A stretch of 57,440 bases of DNA from positions 1 through 57,440 of the forward strand of contig CAUJHV010000060.1 in the NCBI GenBank assembly GCA_963205115.1, given 5' to 3'. Below are positions 35,486 through 44,090 of the stretch, in pieces. The notes below the pieces were generated by a model. That model made no database searches. It was not told the origin of the DNA and saw nothing but the letters and a program-made list of their open reading frames with translations. A program made the position numbers and the translations under genes. This stretch comes from Pseudomonadota bacterium. Lineage in GTDB: Bacteria > Pseudomonadota > Gammaproteobacteria > Burkholderiales > Burkholderiaceae_C. The stretch's first letter is position 1, and each line of letters begins with the position of its first letter.

Positions 35486-35641
35486 GCGGGTAAGCGGGTC
35501 CGGCGGGCCGCCCCGCCCGCCGGTCGCCGCGACCGCACCGTCGACAGGGTCCGGACACGCCCGACCGCCACTAGACTCACCCCACGCGAGCGGGCGGCCC
35601 AAGACGTCCGGCGCCGCGCCCGCAGCGGGCAGGAGGACGGG

Positions 35642-38600
35642 ATGAGCGAGACGAGCCGGCGCCCCTGGCGCGCAGCCTGGCGGACGCCATCATGGCGCGC
35701 CGCGATCGGTACGGGGCTGATGCTCGCGGCCGGGGCGATGCCCGCCTCGGCGGCGCGCGTCTCGACGATGACGCCGCAGGGCGAAACCCCACAGGTGCGC
35801 CAGATCGTCCTGCGTTTCGACGCGCCGGTCGTGCCGATGGGGCAGCGCCAGGCACCCGAGCCCGCCACCGTGTCCTGCCAGGGGCCGGTACCGGCCGGCA
35901 GCGGCGCCTGGCAGAACGACCGGACCTGGGTCTACGACTTCCGCGGCGCGCTGCCCCCGGGCGTGCGCTGCAGTGTCGACCTGCGGCCGGCGTTCAAGCC
36001 GCTGGACGGCGCGGCCATCAGCGGCCCGGCGCACTTCGAATTCCAGACCGGCGGCCCGGCCGTGGAGCGTGTCGAGCCCGGCCAGGGCAGCACCATCGAA
36101 GAAGACCAGCACTTCCTGCTGCGCCTGAACGGCCCGGCGCAGGACGCCAGCCTGGCCGGCCACGTCTGGTGCGAGGTCGAGGGCATCGGCGAACGTGTGC
36201 CCGCGCTGGTGGTGGGCGGCGCCGTGCGCGATCAGATCCTGCGCCAGAACCCGGCGCGCCAGAAGGCCGCCGAGCGATCGCTGCTGCTGCGCTGCCAGCG
36301 CCCGCTGCCGCAGGACGCACGCGTGCGCCTGGTGTGGGGCGCGGGCATCGCCGCGCGCGCCAACCCGGCCGTCGTCACACGCGCCGCGCAAAGCTTCGAG
36401 TACACCGTGCGCCGCGCCTTCCAGGCCGATTTCAGCTGCGAGCGCGAGCGCGCGCAGGCGCCCTGCCTGCCGATCCGCCCGATGCGGCTGACGCTGTCCG
36501 AACCCGTGACACGCGCGCTGGCCGCGCAGGTGCGGCTGAAGGCGGTCGACGGACCCGCAGCCGGCGCGGCCGGCCTGGCGCCGGTCTTCGACAAGGACGA
36601 CCGCAGCGACGAGGTCTCCGAAATCCGCTTCCCCGTGCCGCTGGCCGAGAAGGCGCGCTACCGCATCGAGCTGCCCGCGGACTTCAAGGACGCCAGCGGC
36701 CGACCGCTGGCCAATGCCGGCAGCTTCCCGCTGGCCGTGGCCACCGGCGACGCACCGCCCATCGCCAAGTTTGCCGCCGCGCCCTTTGGCATCCTCGAAC
36801 GCCTGGCCGAGCCGGTGCTGCCGGTGACGCTGCGCCACGTGCAGGCCGACCTGCGCGCGGCCTCCCGCACGGGCGAGGTGCGCGTGTGGCGCGTGGAGGA
36901 TCCGCAGGCGATGCTCAAGGCCTACGCGCAGGTCGTGAAGTACCACGAGACCACATTCACAGCCAAGCAGGCCGGGCTGCCGGCCTCGCGCTGGTTCGAG
37001 ACCGTCACCGAGACCGACGCCAACGGCCGCAGCGTGCGCCGGCAGGTGGAGCGGGTGGTGGGCTCACGCGAACTTTCGCTGCTGAAAAGCCAGCCCGCCG
37101 CGCGTCGCTTGGACCTGCCCGCGCTGCAAGGCGGCGACCCGCGGCCCTTCGAGGTGGTGGGCATCCCGCTGCCCGAACCCGGCCTGCACGTGGTGGAGAT
37201 CGAATCCGGCCGGCTCGGCCAGGCGCTGCTCGAAGGCTCGCCGCCCGGCCCGATGTTCGTGCGCACCGCCGCGCTGGTCACCAACCTGGGCGTGCACGTG
37301 AAACTGGCGCGGGACTCGGGCCTGGTCTGGGTGACGACGCTCGAACGTGCGCAGCCCGTGGCCGGCGCCGAGGTGCAGGTCTTCGATTGCGCCGGCAAGC
37401 CGCTGTGGTCGGGCCGCACCGACGCGCAAGGCCGCGCCCGCATCGAACAGACACTCGAGCAGGCCAAGGGCGACTGCCTGGCCGACCGCGGCTTCTTCGT
37501 CAGCGCGCGCAAGACCGACGGCGCGGTCACCGACACCGCCTTCGCTTTCAGCAGCTGGAACCGCGGCATCGACCCGTGGCGCTTCAACCTGCCGCTGGCC
37601 TCGGCGCAGGACGCACCCGAGCTGCGCGCGCACACCGTATTCGACCGCAGCCTGCTGCGCGCGGGCGAGACGGTGTGGATGAAACACTTCCTGCGCCGCG
37701 AGACCGCCACCGGCCTGGCGCTGCTGCCGCCCGGCGAGCTGCCCACCCGCGCACGCGTGACGCACGAAGGCAGCGGCCAGGAATACACGCTGCCGCTGCA
37801 ATGGTCGGGCGTGCGCAGCGCCACCTCGCGCTGGGACATTCCCGCCGCCGCGCGACTGGGCCGCTACCGCGTGGCCCTGGAACGCGAAGGGCCGAAGCCG
37901 CAGAGCTGGGACAGTGGCGAATTCCGCGTCGAGGAATACCGCGTGCCGCTGGTCGACGCGCGCCTGATCCCGCCGAAGACCCCGGTGGTGGCGCCCTCGG
38001 CGCTGGCGATCGAGGTGCAGATGAACTACCAGTCCGGTGGGGCGATGGCCCAGGCCGCGCTGCGCGGCACGGCGCAGTGGCGCGAGCGCGCACCGGACTT
38101 CCCGGGCTACACGGAATATGCCTTTGGCGCGCCGCGTGACACGCAGGCGGCGCCGGGCAGCGAATCCACCGACACGGGCGAAGCCGCCACACCCGGCGGC
38201 AAGCTGCTGGCCGACCGCATGGCGCTGACCACCGACGCGCAAGGCGCCGCGCGCTGGCAGATCCCGATGCCGGCACCGCAGCCCGCGAGCCAGCAGCCTG
38301 GCGAAGTGGTGACCGAAGTCAGCTATACCGACCCGAACGGCGAGGTGCAGACCGTCAGCACCCGCGTGCCGACCTGGCCCGCCGCGGTGGTGCTGGGCGT
38401 GCGAAGCGGCTCCTGGGCCAGCGTGCGTGGCCAGGTGCCGGTGAGCGTGCTGGCGCTGGACTTGCAAGGCAAGCCGATCAAGGGGCAAACGGTCGAGTTG
38501 CGCGGACGCCTGGCGCAGACCATCAGCACGCGCAAGCGCATGGTCGGCGGCTTCTACGCCTACGACAACCGCACCGAATACCAGGACCTGGGCGTGCTGT

Positions 38601-41600
38601 GCAGCGGCCGCAGCGACGACCGCGGCCTGCTCGTCTGCGATGCCTCGCTGGACCGCGCCGGCGAGGTCGAGCTGATCGCGCAGGCGCGTGACGGCGACAA
38701 CCGCCTGGCGCAGGCGGCCACCAGCCTGTGGGTCACGCGCGAAGGCGAGCTGTGGTTCGCGCAGGACAACGACGACCGCATCGACGTGCTGCCCGAGCGC
38801 AAGCACTACGCACCGGGCGAGACCGCGCGGCTGCAGGTGCGCATGCCGTTCCGGCAGGCCACCGCCCTGGTGGCCATCGAACGCGAAGGCCTCATCGACA
38901 CGCGCGTGGTCACGCTGCGCGGCAGCGACCCGACGGTGGAGCTGCGCATCGAGCCGGCCTGGGGACCCAACGTCTATGTCTCGGTGCTGGCCGTGCGCGG
39001 ACGGGTGCGCGAGGTGCCGTGGTATTCGTTCTTCACCTGGGGCTGGAAGGCGCCGCTGGAGTGGCTGCAGGCCTTTCGCTTCGAAGGCCCGGCGTATCAA
39101 CCGCCCACCGCCATGGTCGACCTGGCCAAGCCGGCCTACAAGTTCGGGGTGGCCGCGCTGCAGATCGACACCACGGCCTTCGAGCTGAAGGTCCAGGTCA
39201 CGACCGACCAGCCGCAGTACGGCATTCGCGGCAAGGCCATCGCACGGGTGAAGGTCACCGGCCCCGACGGCAAACCTGCTGCGGGCGCGGACGTGGCCTT
39301 TGCGGCAGTCGACGAGGGCCTGCTGGCGCTGCAGGACAACACCAGCTGGAACCTGCTGGCCGGCATGATTCGTCAGCGGCCTTGGGGCGTCGAAACCGCC
39401 ACGGCGCAAAGCGAAGTCATCGGCCGGCGCCACTACGGCCGCAAGGCCGTGGCACCCGGCGGCGGCGGCGGCAAGGCCGGCGCGCGCGAGCTGTTCGACA
39501 CCCTGCTGCTGTGGAAACCCTCGGTGACGCTGGACGCACAAGGCGAAGCCACCATCGAGGTGCCGCTGAACGATTCGCTGACGAGCTTCCGCCTGGTGGC
39601 CGTGGCCGATGCCGGCGCGCAGAGCTTCGGCGAAGGCCATGCCCGCATCCGCGTGACACAGGACCTGCAGGTGCTGCCCGGCCTGCCGCCGCTGGTGCGC
39701 GAGGGCGACCGCTTCCAGGCGCTGGTGACGGTGCGCAACACCACGGCGCGCGAGCTGAGCCTGCGCGCGACGCTGGCGGCCACGGCGCAGGCCGATGCCC
39801 TCGTGCCGGCAGGCACGAGCTCCGGATCCGTGGCCGCGGGCGCGGCTTCGGGACCTGCGATGACACGCACCGCTTTGAACCTGCCGCCGCAGGAGTTCAA
39901 GCTGGCGCCCAACAGCGCTCGCGAGTTGATCTGGGACGTGGAGGTGCCCGCGGGCATCTTCAGCCTGGCCTGGGAGGCCGCGGCGGAAGAAACGGGCACG
40001 GGCACCGGCACACGGCTGCAGGACCGCGTGAAGCGGCTGCAACTGGTGAAGGAGGCCGTGCCGGTGCGCGTGCTGCAGGCCACGCTGCAGCAGCTCGACG
40101 GCCCGATGAGCCTGCCCGTGGCGCCGCCGCCCGAGGCCCTGTCCGGCCCCGGCGGCGTCAAACGCGGCGGCCTGGCCGTGGGCCTGCAGCCGCGCCTGAG
40201 CGCCGCGCTGCCCGGCATCCGCCGCTACTTCGAGACCTACCCGTTCACCTGCCTGGAACAGAGGGCTTCCAAGGCCGTGGGCCTGGGCGACCTCGCGGCC
40301 TGGTCCGCGTTGATGGGCGCGCTGCCGACCTACCTGGACAGCGACGGCCTGGCGACCTACTTCCCGCCGCGCGCAGGCGACGCGCCCAGCGGCAGCGACC
40401 GCCTGACGGCCTACCTGGTGTCGACGGCGCACGAAGCCGGCTGGGAGATCCCGCAGCCGGCCCTGGGCACGATGCTGGGCGGCCTCAGCGCCTTCGTGCA
40501 GGGGCGCATCGAGCGCCGCTTCTGGTCGCCGCGCAGCGACCTGGATGTGCGCAAGCTCGCCGCGATGGCCGCGCTGGCGCGCCACGGCAAATTCGACGCG
40601 CGCATGCTGGGCTCGGTGCGCCTGGGCAACGAGGTGATCGGCCAGTGGCCCACGGCCGCGCTGATCGACTGGCTGACCATCCTGCAGCGCACACCCGCCC
40701 TGCCCGAGCGTGCCGCGCGCCTGGCCGAGGCCCAGCAACAGCTGCGCAGCCGCCTGGACATGCGCGGTACCACGCTGCGCTTCAGCCGCGAGGACGACGA
40801 TTTCTGGTGGTGGCTGATGGACAGCCCCGACAGCAACGCCGCGCGGCTGATCCTGGCCGTCATGGACGATCCGCTGTGGAAGGAGGATCTGCCGCGCCTG
40901 GTGACCGGGCACCTGGCACGCCAGCAGCGCGGCGCCTGGCTGACCACCACGGCCAATGCCTGGAGCGCGCTGGCGCTGGACAAGTTCGGCAAGGTCTTCG
41001 AACGCACGCCGGTCAGTGGCATCACGCGCGCCGCCATCGCTGGCGCCAGCGGCGGCGCGACGGCGGCCATCGACTGGTCGGCCACACCGGCCGGCGGTCG
41101 GTTGCTGCTGCCGTGGCCTGCGGCCGCGGGCACGCTGAGCGTCAGCCAGGAAGGCGCCGGCAAACCCTGGGTGACCGTGCAGAGCCTGGCCGCCGTGCCG
41201 CTGACCGCACCGGTGCGCATGGGCTACGGGCTCGCGCGCCGCATCAGCGCGGTGGAGCAGAAGACACCCGGCAGCTGGTCGCGCGGCGACGTGATGCGTG
41301 TGCAGCTGGAGATCGAGGCACAGGCCGACATGACCTGGGTCGTCATCAGCGACCCCGTGCCGGCCGGTGCCAGCATCCTGGGCACGGGCCTGGGCCGCGA
41401 TTCCGCACTGGCCACGGCCGGCGAACGCCGTGAAGGCGCCGCCTGGCCGGCCTTCGACGAGCGCGGCTTCGAGGCCTTCCGCAGCTATTACGCCTACCTG
41501 CCGCGCGGGCGGCATACGGTGGAGTACACCGTGCGGCTGAACAACCCGGGGCGTTTTGTGCTGCCGCCGTCGCGCGTGGAAGCGCTGTACGCGCCGGACA

Positions 41601-41644
41601 GCTACGGCGAGGCGCCCAACCCGCCGCTGGAGGTGCGGCCTTGA
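35642..41644 (+). CDS. Bacterial alpha-2-macroglobulin family protein
   Basis: A 2000-residue periplasmic giant. Signal peptide with cleavage near PASA (about residue 38), no lipobox. Then a long N-terminal series of MG-like domains, an MG2-type block VFDRSLLRAGETVWMKHFLR (about residue 660), a bait/A2M core with LNDSLTSFRLVAVADAG (about 1310) and a thioester motif CLEQ at 1537-1540 within the alpha-helical TED domain. It is thought to trap foreign proteases after envelope damage, with PBP1C repairing peptidoglycan. Related YfhM of E. coli is a lipoprotein of about 1650 residues. This one is longer and apparently soluble. Its stop overlaps the pbpC start. Confidence 0.93.
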   Translation: MSETSRRPWRAAWRTPSWRAAIGTGLMLAAGAMPASAARVSTMTPQGETPQVRQIVLRFDAPVVPMGQRQAPEPATVSCQGPVPAGSGAWQNDRTWVYDFRGALPPGVRCSVDLRPAFKPLDGAAISGPAHFEFQTGGPAVERVEPGQGSTIEEDQHFLLRLNGPAQDASLAGHVWCEVEGIGERVPALVVGGAVRDQILRQNPARQKAAERSLLLRCQRPLPQDARVRLVWGAGIAARANPAVVTRAAQSFEYTVRRAFQADFSCERERAQAPCLPIRPMRLTLSEPVTRALAAQVRLKAVDGPAAGAAGLAPVFDKDDRSDEVSEIRFPVPLAEKARYRIELPADFKDASGRPLANAGSFPLAVATGDAPPIAKFAAAPFGILERLAEPVLPVTLRHVQADLRAASRTGEVRVWRVEDPQAMLKAYAQVVKYHETTFTAKQAGLPASRWFETVTETDANGRSVRRQVERVVGSRELSLLKSQPAARRLDLPALQGGDPRPFEVVGIPLPEPGLHVVEIESGRLGQALLEGSPPGPMFVRTAALVTNLGVHVKLARDSGLVWVTTLERAQPVAGAEVQVFDCAGKPLWSGRTDAQGRARIEQTLEQAKGDCLADRGFFVSARKTDGAVTDTAFAFSSWNRGIDPWRFNLPLASAQDAPELRAHTVFDRSLLRAGETVWMKHFLRRETATGLALLPPGELPTRARVTHEGSGQEYTLPLQWSGVRSATSRWDIPAAARLGRYRVALEREGPKPQSWDSGEFRVEEYRVPLVDARLIPPKTPVVAPSALAIEVQMNYQSGGAMAQAALRGTAQWRERAPDFPGYTEYAFGAPRDTQAAPGSESTDTGEAATPGGKLLADRMALTTDAQGAARWQIPMPAPQPASQQPGEVVTEVSYTDPNGEVQTVSTRVPTWPAAVVLGVRSGSWASVRGQVPVSVLALDLQGKPIKGQTVELRGRLAQTISTRKRMVGGFYAYDNRTEYQDLGVLCSGRSDDRGLLVCDASLDRAGEVELIAQARDGDNRLAQAATSLWVTREGELWFAQDNDDRIDVLPERKHYAPGETARLQVRMPFRQATALVAIEREGLIDTRVVTLRGSDPTVELRIEPAWGPNVYVSVLAVRGRVREVPWYSFFTWGWKAPLEWLQAFRFEGPAYQPPTAMVDLAKPAYKFGVAALQIDTTAFELKVQVTTDQPQYGIRGKAIARVKVTGPDGKPAAGADVAFAAVDEGLLALQDNTSWNLLAGMIRQRPWGVETATAQSEVIGRRHYGRKAVAPGGGGGKAGARELFDTLLLWKPSVTLDAQGEATIEVPLNDSLTSFRLVAVADAGAQSFGEGHARIRVTQDLQVLPGLPPLVREGDRFQALVTVRNTTARELSLRATLAATAQADALVPAGTSSGSVAAGAASGPAMTRTALNLPPQEFKLAPNSARELIWDVEVPAGIFSLAWEAAAEETGTGTGTRLQDRVKRLQLVKEAVPVRVLQATLQQLDGPMSLPVAPPPEALSGPGGVKRGGLAVGLQPRLSAALPGIRRYFETYPFTCLEQRASKAVGLGDLAAWSALMGALPTYLDSDGLATYFPPRAGDAPSGSDRLTAYLVSTAHEAGWEIPQPALGTMLGGLSAFVQGRIERRFWSPRSDLDVRKLAAMAALARHGKFDARMLGSVRLGNEVIGQWPTAALIDWLTILQRTPALPERAARLAEAQQQLRSRLDMRGTTLRFSREDDDFWWWLMDSPDSNAARLILAVMDDPLWKEDLPRLVTGHLARQQRGAWLTTTANAWSALALDKFGKVFERTPVSGITRAAIAGASGGATAAIDWSATPAGGRLLLPWPAAAGTLSVSQEGAGKPWVTVQSLAAVPLTAPVRMGYGLARRISAVEQKTPGSWSRGDVMRVQLEIEAQADMTWVVISDPVPAGASILGTGLGRDSALATAGERREGAAWPAFDERGFEAFRSYYAYLPRGRHTVEYTVRLNNPGRFVLPPSRVEALYAPDSYGEAPNPPLEVRP

Positions 41645-44076
41645 GCGCACGCGGCCGCGTCACGGGCGATCGATGCCCCGGGCGCGGGCGGCAAGGCGGC
41701 GGCGCGCAGGACCGCTCGGCCGGCTCGGCCGGCTCGGCGCAGGACGGTCGGCGATGCGGGCTCGGTGGTTTACGCGCCGGCGCCGCCAAGGTCCAACTGC
41801 TGACCGCAGCGGCTGCCGCCCTGATGGTCGCAGCCCCGGCGCAGGCGCTGCCCAGCTTCGATGAACTGCGCGCCGCGCACCGGCCGTCCGACGCACAACT
41901 GCTGGACCGCCACGGCACACCCATCCAGACCCTGCGCACCGACCCCAGCGTGCGCCGTCTGGCCTGGGTGCCGCTGCAGGAGATGTCGCCCGCGCTGCTG
42001 CAGGCCATCGTGCTGAGCGAAGACCGGCGCTTCTGGGCGCACAGCGGCATCGACTGGGCGGGCGTCGCGCGCAGCGCCTGGGCCAATGTCTGGAATACAC
42101 GCACACAAGGCGCTTCGACGCTGACCATGCAGCTGGCCGGCCTGATCGACGAGGACCTCGCGCGGCCGGCCGGCGGACGCAGCGTGCCGCAGAAGCTGGG
42201 CCAGGCGCTGACCGCCACGCAGCTGGAGCTGCGCTGGACCAAGAGCCAGATCCTGGAGGCCTATCTCAACCGCGTGCCCTGGCGCGGTGAACTGGTCGGC
42301 ATCGAGGCCTTGTCGCAGACGCTATTCGGCAAGCATGCCAGCGGCCTGGACGCCACCGAGGCCGCGCTGGCCGCCGCGCTGGTGCGTGCGCCCAACGCGC
42401 CGCCCGCGCGCGTGGCCGAGAGGGCCTGCGGTGTGCTGCAGTTGCAGCAGCTGTCCTGCGACGGCACACAGGAGCTCGCGCGCGCGGCGCTGCAGCGCCG
42501 GGGCGGCCCCGCGCTGGGCGAACAGCTGGCGCCGCACCTGGCGCGCCAATGGCTCAAGCCCGGCGGTCCGGCCGTCGTGCGCAGCACACTGGACGCACGC
42601 GTGCAGCGCGTGGCCGCCGGCAGCCTGCGCGCGCAGCTGGCCGAGCTGGGCCGGCGCCAGGTCGAGGACGGCGCCGTGCTGGTGCTGGACAACGCCAGCG
42701 GCGAGGTGCTGGCCTGGGTGGGCGGCAGCGGGCCGGCGCTGTCGGATGCGGCGCAGGTGGATGCCGTGCTGGCGCGGCGCCAGCCCGGATCGACGCTCAA
42801 GCCCTTCGTCTATCAGCTCGCCTTCGAGCGGCGGCTGCTGACACCCGCCTCGCTGCTGGACGATTCACCCGCGCAGATCGCCACGGGCGGCGGCGGCCTG
42901 TACCTGCCGCAGAACTACGACCACCAGTTTCGCGGCTGGGTCAGTGCGCGCCAGGCGCTGGCCGGCAGCCTGAACATCCCCGCCGTGCGCGCGGCGGGCC
43001 TGCTGCCGAGCGACACGCTGCTGCAGCAGCTCAACGCCTTCGGCCTGGAGCTGCCGCACACCGGCGGCTACTACGGTCAGGCCTTGGCTCTGGGCAGCGC
43101 GGAGGTCACCCTGCTGGCGCTGACCAACGCCTACCGCACGCTGGCCAATGGCGGCTTGCACGGGCCGGTGCACACCCTGGCGGTGGCCGGGGCCGCAGGG
43201 GTGCAGGCCCGCCCGGCGATGGGACTGGTCGCGCGGCCGCCGCTGGAGCCCCAGGCGCGACCGCCGCTCGAACCCTACGCGCGGCCGCCGATGGCACCGG
43301 CTGCGCGGCCCGCGCTCACGCCGCAGGCACGCCCGCCGAAATTGCCATCCGCGCCCGCGCAGCCGCCTACCCGCCGTGTGGCCTCGGCCGCATCCACGCA
43401 CCTGGTGGCACACATCCTGGCCGACAACGCCGCGCGGGCCACGACCTTCGGTCTGGACAGCGCGCTGTCCACCACGGGATTCGCGGCCGTCAAGACCGGC
43501 ACCAGCAAGGACCTGCGCGACAACTGGTGCATCGGCTTTACCGACCGCTACACGGTGGGCGTGTGGGTGGGCAATGCCAGCGGCGCGCCGATGCAGGCCG
43601 TCAGCGGCGTGAGCGGCGCGGCACCCGTGTGGCGGCAGGTGATCACCGCGCTGCACGAGGGCCGCCCCTCGCGTGTGCCGGCCGTGCCCGCAGGCGTGGT
43701 CGTCGCGCCGGTGCAGTTTGCCGGTGCACGCGAGCCGCCACGGCAGGAGCACTTCATCGCCGGCACCGAGCTGGCCGTCGTCGAAGACAGCGCGCAGGCC
43801 AGCCCAGCCGCACAGCGCTTCGGCATCACGCAGCCGCGCGACGGCAGCCTCTTCGCGCTGGACCCGGACATCCCGCCGGCCGCGCAGCGCCTGGTCTTCG
43901 AGGGCGAGGCCGGGCGCTGGATGCTGGACGGCCGGCGCATCGGCCAGGGCAGCCGCGTCTCGTGGGCCCCGTGGCCCGGCAAGCACGAACTGGTGCTGGC
44001 CGATGCGCAAGGGCGCGAACTGCAGCGGGTGCACTTCGAGGTGCGCGGCGCGCAGGTGGCACGCCGCGTGCGCTGA
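41641..44076 (+). CDS. pbpC: Penicillin-binding protein 1C
   Basis: An 811-residue class A PBP of the 1C type, partner of bacterial alpha-2-macroglobulin. Start is TTG at 41641, overlapping the A2M stop (TTGA). The first 50 residues are low-complexity, then comes the hydrophobic anchor VQLLTAAAAALMVAAPAQA. GT51 domain: LSEDRRFWAHSGIDW and QGASTLTMQLAG. Transpeptidase: S384-T-L-K387, S443-L-N445, K618-T-G. The C-terminal region (about 720-811) is the PBP1C-specific BiPBP_C domain. A Pro-rich repeat insert occupies residues about 523-578, inside the transpeptidase domain. Confidence 0.93.
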   Translation: MSARGRVTGDRCPGRGRQGGGAQDRSAGSAGSAQDGRRCGLGGLRAGAAKVQLLTAAAAALMVAAPAQALPSFDELRAAHRPSDAQLLDRHGTPIQTLRTDPSVRRLAWVPLQEMSPALLQAIVLSEDRRFWAHSGIDWAGVARSAWANVWNTRTQGASTLTMQLAGLIDEDLARPAGGRSVPQKLGQALTATQLELRWTKSQILEAYLNRVPWRGELVGIEALSQTLFGKHASGLDATEAALAAALVRAPNAPPARVAERACGVLQLQQLSCDGTQELARAALQRRGGPALGEQLAPHLARQWLKPGGPAVVRSTLDARVQRVAAGSLRAQLAELGRRQVEDGAVLVLDNASGEVLAWVGGSGPALSDAAQVDAVLARRQPGSTLKPFVYQLAFERRLLTPASLLDDSPAQIATGGGGLYLPQNYDHQFRGWVSARQALAGSLNIPAVRAAGLLPSDTLLQQLNAFGLELPHTGGYYGQALALGSAEVTLLALTNAYRTLANGGLHGPVHTLAVAGAAGVQARPAMGLVARPPLEPQARPPLEPYARPPMAPAARPALTPQARPPKLPSAPAQPPTRRVASAASTHLVAHILADNAARATTFGLDSALSTTGFAAVKTGTSKDLRDNWCIGFTDRYTVGVWVGNASGAPMQAVSGVSGAAPVWRQVITALHEGRPSRVPAVPAGVVVAPVQFAGAREPPRQEHFIAGTELAVVEDSAQASPAAQRFGITQPRDGSLFALDPDIPPAAQRLVFEGEAGRWMLDGRRIGQGSRVSWAPWPGKHELVLADAQGRELQRVHFEVRGAQVARRVR
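43231..43350 (+). repeat. ARPP-type repeats coding for a Pro-rich insert in PBP1C
   Basis: Near-identical 24- to 27-base units encode successive copies of ARPPLEPQ-like octapeptides (ARPPLEPQ, ARPPLEPY, ARPPMAPA, ARPALTPQ, ARPPKLPS). The array sits between the SxN and KTG motifs, so it probably forms a flexible loop on the transpeptidase domain. Confidence 0.65.
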
Positions 44077-44090
44077 CGCCCTTCGCGGCC

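Noticed and set aside
41690..41760. Nine-base CTCGGCCGG repeats near the pbpC start
   Set aside because: Only two full copies in a low-complexity coding stretch; expected from the composition and not evidence of a regulatory element.
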